From Plantago ovata (Eukaryota; Streptophyta; Magnoliopsida; Lamiales; Plantaginaceae), in NCBI GenBank assembly GCA_028274465.1, contig CM051458.1, positions 18,491,566 to 18,555,565 on the forward strand: 64,000 nucleotides of DNA, written 5' to 3'. Below are positions 56,010-64,000 of the stretch, piece by piece (position 1 is the stretch's first letter; every line of letters starts with the position of its first letter). A program made the translations under genes and the position numbers. The notes below the pieces were generated by a model that was not told the origin of the DNA, did no database searches, and saw only the letters and a list, made by a program, of their open reading frames with translations.

Positions 56010-56572
56010 TTATTTGTTTGTAGATGACTGATAACAACCCTCAAGCTACAAGCCCCAACCAATATAAGTACAGAAATATATATATGTATATATTTCTGAG
56101 ATGCTTTCCATAGGGTGCTTTAATTCTGAACTTTCATTGCGTTTTCTTGTATTGGCGACCTCGTCTTACAGACTCGCAGTGATCGTCAGATTAGAGTAAG
56201 CATGTGGTTATGACTTACTGCATATTGTATCTAGCGACCTCGATAGATACAGTATGTAGGGCATCGGGTTAAATTAGATTTAACAACGAAGAGTTGCGTG
56301 ACGCAATTGGATAGTCCTACCGGTCATATTATGCTATGCGACCAGCCCCCGTTGGAGTATAGCATAGTATGGATTTGGATCTTGGCCACTACGGTAACTT
56401 GTTAGACATTACCCGTATATTTGTTGTGGGGGCAAGCATATGTGAAAATAGTGGGAGCTAAACAGCTAAAGGACCTTGTTGTTTAGTTATGTTGACTGTG
56501 TATTTAGAAATAATATTTCAATAGTTGATTTATTATTTTCGTTCTATATTATTTCTCCTTAGGATATTAGAA

Positions 56573-57334
56573 ATGGCGAGTATCTCGCTCCGTGCTGTCT
56601 TAGAGAAGCAAATTTTGACCGGACCAAACTTCCTAGATTGGATCAGGAATATACGTTTGGTGCTGAGGTACGAAAAGATTGAGTACGTCTTGGACGAGGT
56701 CATTCCCGTGTGCCCCGAAAATCAGACTGCCGATCAGGTTGCTGCTTGGAATCAAGCCAACAAGGCAAAGTCAGATAAGCATCTTGAGGATGCCAGATCT
56801 GCGCAGTGTATTATGCTGGCGGCAATGAGCAATGAGCTGCAAAGGCAACATGAAAGCACGTTGCCGTATGAGATGCTGAAGCATCTAGAGTCGCTCTTTA
56901 AGACGACAGCTAGAAGTGTTGAATTTGATTTGATCAAAGAGATACACAGATCCAAGCTCAGTGAAGGAGGAAACATGTCTGAGCATGTTCTCAAAATGAT
57001 TGGTCTCTTTGAAAAGCTTGCCGATGCCGGCGTTAAGCTAGAGAACAATATCATGGTGATCTTTGTCCTTCAATCATTGCCGAGTTCGTATTCGCAGTTC
57101 ATCATTAATTACACGATGAATGCGAAGGACGTAACACTGCCTGAACTTCATAATCTGCTGAAGACATATGATCAAACTCTTCCTAAGAAGGAAAAGTCGA
57201 TCATGCTTGTTGGGCAACCGTCTAACCCAAACCCGAGAAACAAAGGTGCTAAGGGTAAGGGAAAGTCGGGAGCCAAGGCTAACACTTGGAGTGATAAGCC
57301 TAAGCGTCCAAACCAGAAAAGGAAGTTCAATTGA
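56573..57334 (+). pseudogene. CopB gag
   Basis: ATG at 56573 (MASISLRAVLEKQILTGPNF); the open stretch upstream to 56525 has no ATG and is leader. Copia gag domain (UBN2-like): LTGPNFLDWIRNIRLVL, AAMSNELQRQHE, YEMLKHLESLF, MSEHVLKMIGLFEKL, VLQSLPSSYSQFI. Ends at TGA 57332-57334 just before the zinc knuckle (ECLFCKQKGHW, 57356-57390), which is in the same frame beyond the stop. A 1-nt deletion after the knuckle shifts to the protease frame. The 254-codon frame itself is clean. This gag is not closely related to CopA gag. Confidence 0.9.
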
Positions 57335-57384
57335 AGCGGAAGGGTGCGCACAGATGAATGTCTTTTCTGTAAGCAAAAAGGACA

Positions 57385-57783
57385 TTGGAAGAAGATTGCC
57401 CTAAGCTTAGGGCAGATCAAGCTAAGAAGCCACCGGCTTCTGGCTCAGGTATGTTTGTTATTGAAATGAACATGACTACTTTTGACTCCAATGGTTGGGT
57501 ATTAGATACAGCCTGTGGCTCACACATTTGTAATAATGTGCAGGGGCTAATTGATCACAGGCTAGTCAAGAAAGGTGAAATCGACTTGCATGTTGGGAAC
57601 GACAATCCGGTTGAAGCCAAACGCGTTAGACGCAGCAAGATAGATTTACCTTCGGGACAATGTTTAGAACTTGATAATGTTTATTTTGTTCCATCCATTG
57701 TCAGAAATATTATTTTCATTCCATTGTTAGACAATATGGGTTTTTCCTTTCGATTTGCGAATAATACTTGTTATTTTTCATTA
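57385..57783 (+). pseudogene. CopB protease, cut by the PIF/Harbinger-like insertion
   Basis: DCPKLRADQAKKPPASGSG, then WVLDTACGSHICNNV (active site) and VEAKRVRRSKIDLPSGQCL; near identical to CopA. It is interrupted after CYFSL at 57784 (TAA target copy). The last residues of the open frame come from the transposon end. Confidence 0.9.
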
Positions 57784-58163
57784 AGGGCCCGTTTGGTTCT
57801 GTAGGAAAAGGAAAAATTTTGGGTAAAATTCACCACATTTCCTTGTTTGGTTCATAGGAAAACACAAAAAGAAATGTGGTTAATTGGTCCGACCGTCTTT
57901 TCCTCCAAGCTAACCGAAAATGTGTTTCTCCAAGTTTGTGCACAAAACTCCCAAATTTTTCCTACTTTGTTTTCCTTGGAGGGGCAGGCAAGCCAAATTG
58001 GAAATCTTGCCATATTTGGCATTCCATATTTACCCTCCAAATCACATAACTTTTTCCAAAATACCCATCTTATGCCATCAAATTACATCCCTTCCCCCAA
58101 ATTATTATCAAAATCGATTTCCCCCTCCAAATCAAAATTGATTTCCTCCCAAACTATATGTAG

Positions 58164-58500
58164 CGATTAACTGCGGCGGTGAAGTACGTCAATGATGCCG
58201 ACTTACGCGCCACTGAAGAAATGTCTTTCAGCTCGTCAGATTTGGGGATTAAAGCCTCCCTAAAACCTCACCAAGTAGAAGGTGTTGCGTGGCTCATCCG
58301 ACGCTACCTTCTCGGCGTCAATGTCATAATCGGTAAAATTGAAGTAAATTTAAGCTAATTTTATTAATTACTTGGATATGGCTTTGAAATGCTCTTGTTT
58401 CGATTGTTGTGTGTTGAGAATTTCAAGTCTTCTGCTGATTGAGATTTTGATGGTAGTGCTTGCTTTGTTTCTGTTGCAGGTGACGAGGTGAGACTTTAGG
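58164..58500 (+). pseudogene. Captured fragment of an SNF2-type helicase gene (CHR10-like)
   Basis: Exon part 58164-58332 reads SDLGIKASLKPHQVEGVAWL then IRRYLLGVNVIIG; intron 58333-58479 (GTAAAA...TTGCAG); the next exon starts with GDE and soon hits a stop. This is the N-terminal edge of an SNF2 ATPase domain, where LKPHQVEGV.WL and GDE-MGLGKT (Walker A) are expected; Walker A itself is destroyed. The wording is closest to the plant CHR10/ALC1-like helicase as I recall it. It keeps an intron, so it was captured as genomic DNA. Not a functional gene. Confidence 0.7.
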
Positions 58501-59179
58501 TTGAAGACAATTGGTACAGTTAATGCCGCTTCAATTATCCGGCGAGTCAGACTGCTTCTATTCTTTCTGGGCTAACAGCGGATGAAACTACAACGCAACG
58601 AATTTTAGCCCTTCGATCTATGGGGCCTCGTTGAAACGGCCTAGATTTTTTCCAGGTATATATGGCTGCTACTTCGATCTATGCTAGTAGTAGTTTAAGT
58701 GTTTAATTTTTAGTTGCTACTAAACTCATGTATAATGAATGGCACGGTGCGTAGTTAGATAAAGGGATGTTTGTTTGTATGTGATTAGATCCCTGTCGGA
58801 TGATTGAAAGTTATGTTGTGCGTATTCTTCTTTGGGTGGGCGAATAGCAAGTAATGTGTTGTGCTCTGGGATCTGCTTTGGATAGTCTTGCGATCTATGG
58901 AGTTATTACTTTATTAATCATCCTGCTTCTTATTTGTTTGATCATTTTAAGTAAAATGCACATTGTGGGGTTTGACCGATTCTGTTAATGTTATTCGTGT
59001 GCTCTTATGTTTTTGTTCGCAACAAAGAAGTTGATTCAATTTAACCTTACTTTAATTTGTGACTGACTTAATGATGGTCCAGCCATTTGGATACTCAGCT
59101 TACCTTGATTTCTGAAGTCTGATCTTTATGTTTCATCTTTTCTTGCAGTAGAAATGTATGCTTATGATAATGTTGTCAA
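58501..59179. other. Transposon interior without recognised gene
   Basis: AT-rich with possible intron-like sequence; no convincing coding segment. Confidence 0.6.
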
Positions 59180-61272
59180 TGTAATAAAATACGATTAGAG
59201 TTACCCCTAGGGTACGCAGGGGAATTTCAAAAAAAATCTTAGCATGCAGGTTAATTGATTATGTATATGCCGTATATATTTAAACACGTCAATTAGAAGA
59301 CTATCCGTACTCCAAAAGCAAGCACAGCTTCCAAGTCTTCGTAATAATCTGGTGTATCTTCTCCTTCCTCGAAGTCGAAGATATCTGCAATACTTTGATT
59401 ATCTGCAAGACAATAAAAGTTAGTTTCCAACTCCTAGAACCTCAACCTTGGTATCCACGGATGAACAACCTATCTGAAGAATGCTAGGATATTCTTTGTG
59501 TGACCAAGAAGATGGGGTGGCGGTTTTCTCCGATAGGTGCGGCGCGTGTGGCTTATAGAGGAAGGGGAGAGCTTTTATTTTCTCTAAGAAAACTGGTAGA
59601 ATAACTCTATGGAAGTCTATTCATCTGTGTGAATGTCTATGTGAAAAACTCTCTAATAGTCTACTATATATAGTAGTCAATAGAAGCCTAAAGCATAAGC
59701 AATTAGACTTCGTAAAGGAATAAGAATCTAATTCTTATCGCACTAGGAAATCAATTTCAAGTCTAGATTCATTCCCAATCAAATCAAAACTCAATCAGGA
59801 AAATCTAACTTATTCCTTGGACTTCTAATAGAGGAAGGAGTCGAACTCCTTCCCCTACTCCATCTCGCGCGCGCGCGTGTGTCCAAGGGAGATAGGTGGG
59901 TCCCGATTTTGGGACCCACTTATAGTTCTAAGGCAATTCAAACTCCAAGTAGATTTTGCCCATGTGCATATGTTAATTCTAAATTAACATATCCTTTCAA
60001 ATCAAACCTCTATTATATTTCTAAAATATAATCTTTAATTGTATTTACATAAAATACAATTAATTAGCCAATTCAATTAATAATTCCAAATCATTAATTG
60101 AGCCACTAAATATTATAATTAATTCCAAATCAATTATAATCCATCAATCACAATTAATTCCAAATCAATTGCGATTCCATCTTCAAGGATATTCTGATAA
60201 GCTGAATCACCATATAGTGTGACCCATAGGGCCTCATTGTATTAAGTCCTAGACTAGGCAAAATGGAATTCCTAGACGGTTCCATTTGCAATATTAATAC
60301 ATGAGGACGTTTGAGAGGTTTTTCAAAGCAAACCCTTTCATTGCGAAGTCTGTTGCGCTCAACGCGGCGATGGTAACATCCCTTCATCTGACTGACTCGA
60401 ATGCATCTAGGATCGATAATGTGTCTATCCCAATAATACATCCACGGGCGTCTCAGGGAGTTGCTTGGTTACGAAGATATACTTATGACTATCATAATAT
60501 ATGCACTGGCCAGTGACTTTACCAACACAACTATGACGACTATGAGCAGTACTCTCCTGTGCTACACATGAGAGATGAATCCTTCACAGAAACACTTATC
60601 ATCCCCATTTGTATGTAGCCATAATCCTGGATCGTGTCTTAGGTCAACTGCTTATTCAAAGCTGACATCGACGGGTCCACCAAGGATATGGGGCAACAAA
60701 TGTGATGATAAAGTCCTGTAAGTCCAAAGGACGACTGGCATCACTTCGACAACTTACCGGTTCCCATAGACACTTCGGTGTAGAGTATACATCGATGAGA
60801 GTGTCCGGTGGGTACTTCCATTGTTCGGTAATCATCCTTCGAACAACTATGCGCAGTTATGGGAACGTTTCTTGATTGTCCAACAATCCGTTCCGTGGCC
60901 GTGGGATCGGCTCACATTTTCTCCAACAAGTATAACCTCCACGCATACTAGTCCCAGCTGGTTCATTCAGACCCCTACATCCGAGATGAACCTCGACTAG
61001 GGAGAGTTTGGGATAGATGATAACTCACATAGCTCCCACTATCTGTGCGATCGGTCATCTATCCGAGGGGACATGTTTAATATCAATACAGACAGAAAAA
61101 TAGAGATATGACATGCTGCATGCCTGGTGTAATATAAATATGAAAGCGATACTCAATAGTCAAACAACAAACATATATTATATTACGTTGACCTGTGTAA
61201 TAGTACATATATGCCCTCAATAAGGGCTGCATGCCCTTAGTAAGGACTGTCTCTAAGACATATACACTATCA
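59180..61272 (-). repeat. Solo LTR of the CopA/CopB family inside the transposon
   Basis: 2093 bp, complete from the LTR start (61272, TGATAGTGTATATG on minus) to its end (59180). Flanks GTCAA (59175-59179) and GTCAC (61273-61277) match at four of five bases. TATA box near 59665-59672; (GC)n at about 59865-59876. Confidence 0.9.
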
Positions 61273-61277
61273 GTCAC

Positions 61278-61707
61278 TGGGAAGCTGAAACTCAAGGGTA
61301 AGGCTCTAGATGTAAAGGTTGTTCTTGTCATTTTGACAGATATGAGTTCTTATGCTGATTCTCTTCGTGAGGTAACTTACTGTATCAAGACTCTGTTTCC
61401 AAGCTATATCAACAAGACTTGTTTTGCTTAAGATTCTAAGTAGAGGCATGTTATCTTATTTTGACAAAGCTTACATGTATGCAGTTAATTTTTAATAGAA
61501 GCTTGTCCATGATATCATTTATTTCAACTTGGTTATTTTTCGTCGTTATAGATCTGAGATAGGAATATGTTTCTCTCTTTTCATAAGTTTCTGCTGCTCG
61601 TGAGGAAGTGCCTAGACGGCGTGGATATCCTGGTTACATGTACACTGATCTGGCTACTATATATGAACAAGCTGGGCGTATTGAAGGACGGAAGGGATCC
61701 ATCACAC
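61278..61707 (+). pseudogene. VHA-B: Captured fragment of a V-type ATPase subunit B gene
   Basis: Exon part to 61371 reads [18 protein letters not shown]; intron about 61372-61587 (GTAACT...); exon 61588-61707 reads [39 protein letters not shown]. This is the highly conserved central part of V-ATPase subunit B ([20 protein letters not shown] in plants), part of the proton pump of vacuole and endomembranes. The acceptor site is altered (ATAAG then TTTCT), so splicing is doubtful. No start and no rest of the gene are present. Fragment inside the transposon, not a host locus. Confidence 0.88.
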
Positions 61708-61824
61708 AACGATGAGATTCTGTTTTACATTTTTATCTATCACTCTCAAACTTCAAGCTTCAGGATGGTCTTCTATAATTTTGTTCTTTGTACTTATGAG
61801 CAATTTATTTTGTAATTTTGACTT

Positions 61825-61927
61825 GCAGATTCCTAAATTGCCGGATGTAAATGAGCAGCTTAAAAGCAATGCTGTGAAAGCATCAAGTGTGATGAACCGT
61901 TCACCAATCAGTGAGCTAGTGGGATGA
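61825..61927 (+). pseudogene. Captured terminal exon of an unidentified gene
   Basis: After TTGACTTGCAG at about 61819-61829 an open stretch reads IPKLPDVNEQLKSNAVKASS and ends SPISELVG with TGA. The splice acceptor and the C-terminal look suggest a last exon. It does not continue V-ATPase B. I do not recognise the gene. Confidence 0.45.
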
Positions 61928-62735
61928 TAAAAGTAAAAATAATCTCAGTGATACCTCTTAAGAAAGATGAACCGTAAAATAGAGAAGAGAGATTCATTAG
62001 TTTGCAAATAAAAATTAAAGTAAGAAGCCATCTCATGTTGTATCTTTAAACCCTCGAGGGGTCAGAAAAAATAGTTAATAGTACTAGGTAATTATTTTTT
62101 CTATTGAGGACATCATGTTGAATCAAACATCATTTGCCTATCTACTGCAGTTTTGCACCTCTGGATTACTATACTAAGTAGTTATTTCTGCTTTTATCTT
62201 CAAAATAGCCTTGGATCTGTTTCCTGAACCTTTTAAAAATTGACTTGCAATAATTGTGTACGTAGCCCGGGATGCAACAAATAAGAAGACTTTTGCCACA
62301 CTAGATTATCTCCTTAGATAAATGTCCAAATATGTAAAGCATATTTTTATAGGATCAAATTATTCCTTCCTTAGTTTAGTTGTACATTAATACTTCATTG
62401 ATATGAGAAATCTTGTACAGTACGGAGTATATACAGAAACAATGAAGTAATGAACAAATTTGAATTTCCTTGTTAGTTGACGTATGTTCCTATCTTAGCT
62501 GACGGATGAACAAATCACGGAGGGGTATTTCTGGAAAAACAAACATCCAGCCATTAGTTTTAAGTGAACCAAACAAGGAAAAGGAAATGCGATTCGAACC
62601 AGATTTCCTACTTCCATTTAAGGAACCAAACAAGGAAATCTTTAATATTTCCCAATTCTTTTCCTACTAGACACTTGAACCGGATTTCCTAGGAAATCTT
62701 CCTTTTCCTTTTCCTACTTAGAACCAAACGGGCCC
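61928..62735. other. Transposon 3' part and terminal inverted repeat
   Basis: AT-rich filler to about 62500, then subterminal repeats with GGTTC/GAACC and AAGGAAA motifs and the terminal repeat. No gene. Confidence 0.7.
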
Positions 62736-62738
62736 TAA

Positions 62739-64000
62739 ATGGTCAGTATATGGAAAAGCTCGCTTGCTGAATGGTTTATATATTTTGCAAAGTAGTCTAC
62801 CTTTATTTCAAATACATAACAAACAACCGTCTTCAAGTAGAAAGAATAATCCATCTTATCTATGGCATTGTCGGCTAGGCCATATCAATGAAACACGGAT
62901 TCAAAGACTAAGGAAGTTGGACTACTTAGAACCATTTGATTTGAATCATATGGTACATGTGAATCATGTGTTAAGGGTAAGATGACGAACAAACCTTTGT
63001 TGGACAAGGTGTTCGTGCCACTCGCTGCTTAGAGCTCATACATACCGCTGTATGTGGACCTTTTAAAGACCATGCGCGTGGGGGTTATCCTTACTTCGTT
63101 ACCTTTACTGACGATTTCTCAACGTATGGATATATTTATCTTATGAAGAATAAATACGAGACCTTTGGGAAACTCAAGGAGTTTAGGAATGAAGTCGAGA
63201 ATGAATTGAACCTAAGGATAGTCACTCTTCGATTAGATCGGAGAGGTGAATACCTTAGTGAAGAATTTATCGACTACTTGAAGGAAAATGAATTCAATCG
63301 CAATGGACTCCTCCTGGAACACCACAGTTAAATGGTGTATCTGAGAGGAGGAATCGAACCCTGTTAGACATGTAAGATCAATGATTGGATTCTCGACTCT
63401 TCCAAAGTATATGTGGGGATATGCACTACAAACTGCAATCTACATTCTGAACGTGTACCATCTAAATCAGTGGAGAAAACTCCTTATGAGTTATGGAAGG
63501 GAAAGAAGCCCTCACTGGGCTATCTTAGACCTTGGGGCTGTCCTGCGATAGTCAAACTGATGCTCACTGATAAGTTAGATGCCAAGGGTGTCAAAGTATA
63601 TTTCATAGGCTATCCTCGTCAGACGAGAGGCTATGAATTCTATCATGATGAAGATCACAAGGTGATCGTATCTAGAAACGTCAAGTTTTTAGAAGTTGAA
63701 TACCTCGAAGAAGAGAGGTTAGATGACATGATAGAACTTGAAGTAATTCAAGACTTTGACACGCGCGAACATGAGGTCTCTAAATCTTCTGATTTGGACT
63801 CAAGTTCAGTGGGAGCTTTCGAAGCAGACAAGGGTCATGATATGACACTTGCTAGGCATGTCATAGTCAGTGGGAGTCCTGTGATTAGATCAACAGTTGA
63901 AACCACACCAATAGAACCCGTTGTCAACCAACCTGTGCAACAAGTTGCACAAGAGCAGCCAGTCGCGCCCGTGACAAGCTGCATCAGTACCCACTGATAA
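62739..64000 (+). pseudogene. CopB integrase and start of RT linker
   Basis: Starts in the pre-integrase zinc segment ([16 protein letters not shown], 62860-62910). 1-nt deletions near 62940, 63289, 63372 and 63450 split the frame. The first catalytic position reads IHTAVCG (codon GCT at 63047-63049), where CopA has IHTDVCG; the second is LRLDRRGEYL. From 63440 the frame is open to the edge with [18 protein letters not shown] and the acidic linker. Loss of the first Asp would by itself disable the enzyme. Confidence 0.9.

Larger units (their letters stand above)
52068..56572 (+). other. CopB leader (interrupted by AthN4)
   Basis: Non-coding. Without AthN4 it is about 1.5 kb and matches the CopA leader in order: AT-rich part, GC-rich hairpin block (55228-55365), AT-rich part, four stem-loops (55859-56009), short AT repeat and gag ATG. 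The ORF at 55740-55949 is not supported. Confidence 0.8.
57785..62735. mobile_element. PIF/Harbinger-like non-autonomous transposon carrying gene fragments
   Basis: Ends GGGCCCGTTTGGTTCT...AGAACCAAACGGGCCC with TAA at 57782-57784 and 62736-62738; the CopA sequence shows the empty site with a single TAA. The TIR start and the 3-bp TAA duplication fit PIF/Harbinger. Subterminal repeats TTTCCTTGTTTGGTTC recur near both ends. No transposase. Inside are fragments of an SNF2 helicase gene, a V-ATPase B gene and a third gene. A solo CopA/B-family LTR (59180-61272) interrupts it. Without that LTR it is 2.86 kb. Confidence 0.85.
48495..64000 (+). mobile_element. CopB: Ty1/copia retrotransposon, plus strand, runs off the right edge
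   Basis: Same family as CopA. 5' LTR (48495-52054, with a solo LTR inside), primer site, leader (with AthN4 inside), gag, protease, PIF/Harbinger-like insertion, then integrase and linker to the window end. GCGAC precedes it at 48490-48494. RT, RNase H and the 3' LTR are beyond 64000. Many 1-nt deletions show that it is inactive. Confidence 0.93.

Noticed and set aside
58164..58500. Functional helicase gene
   Set aside because: The frame stops right after GDE, destroying Walker A; no further helicase motifs are present.
61278..61707. Functional V-ATPase subunit B gene
   Set aside because: Only two exon pieces, altered splice acceptor, no start or remaining exons, and it lies inside a transposon.

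Overview
The window is intergenic plant DNA, almost certainly from a flowering plant and probably a eudicot. It is a stack of nested LTR retrotransposons. I find no intact host gene, rRNA gene, tRNA gene or CRISPR array. The plant assignment rests on Ty1/copia and Ty3/gypsy (Tat and Athila) polyproteins, a Cassandra element with a 5S-rRNA-derived LTR, a PIF/Harbinger-type transposon carrying spliced fragments of plant-type housekeeping genes, and plant-like short introns. The species cannot be read from the sequence. One 100-N scaffold gap lies at 17351-17450.

Layout. Two Ty1/copia elements of one family (about 2.07-kb LTRs, tRNA-Met primer site) sit at the ends in opposite orientation: CopA (minus, from before base 1 to 23918) and CopB (plus, 48495 to beyond 64000). 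Between them lies Tat1, a minus-strand Ty3/gypsy Tat-lineage element (about 23919-43369) with 5' LTR, gag, protease, RT, two RNase H domains, integrase and an extra spliced ORF in antisense. Tat1 abuts AthN3 (43370-46800), a minus-strand Athila-like element that itself lies in a second Tat copy (Tat2, 46801-48494, antisense ORF only).

Younger insertions, most confirmed by 5-bp target duplications: in CopA a 3085-bp composite with a Cassandra unit (5295-8379, AAGCC) and AthN1, a three-LTR Athila-like element (12274-23662, GGGAT); in Tat1 a solo LTR (26871-28134, GTCCT) and AthN2 (31495-39702, GGTGT); in CopB a solo LTR (50329-51809, CTGGA), the truncated AthN4 (52098-55077, TATAT) and a PIF/Harbinger-like element (57785-62735, TAA) holding pieces of a V-ATPase subunit B gene, an SNF2-helicase gene and a third gene. 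That transposon is in turn interrupted by a solo CopA/B-family LTR (59180-61272).

Coding capacity is decayed everywhere: stops, 1-nt frameshifts and lost catalytic residues in both copia elements and Tat1. The Athila-like elements carry gag or gag-protease only, with no RT or integrase, so they look like non-autonomous elements of the TR-GAG type that would need RT and integrase in trans.

The least explained signals are non-coding: four tandem stem-loops with a constant AGGCGGC loop and compensatory stem changes in the copia leader; palindromes sharing the core GCG-RAC-CGC in the LTRs of different Athila-like families, just upstream of the TATA box in one group; hairpins next to polypurine tracts, one with a covarying pair; and a 35-nt tRNA-Asp 3'-half fused to a primer-binding site.
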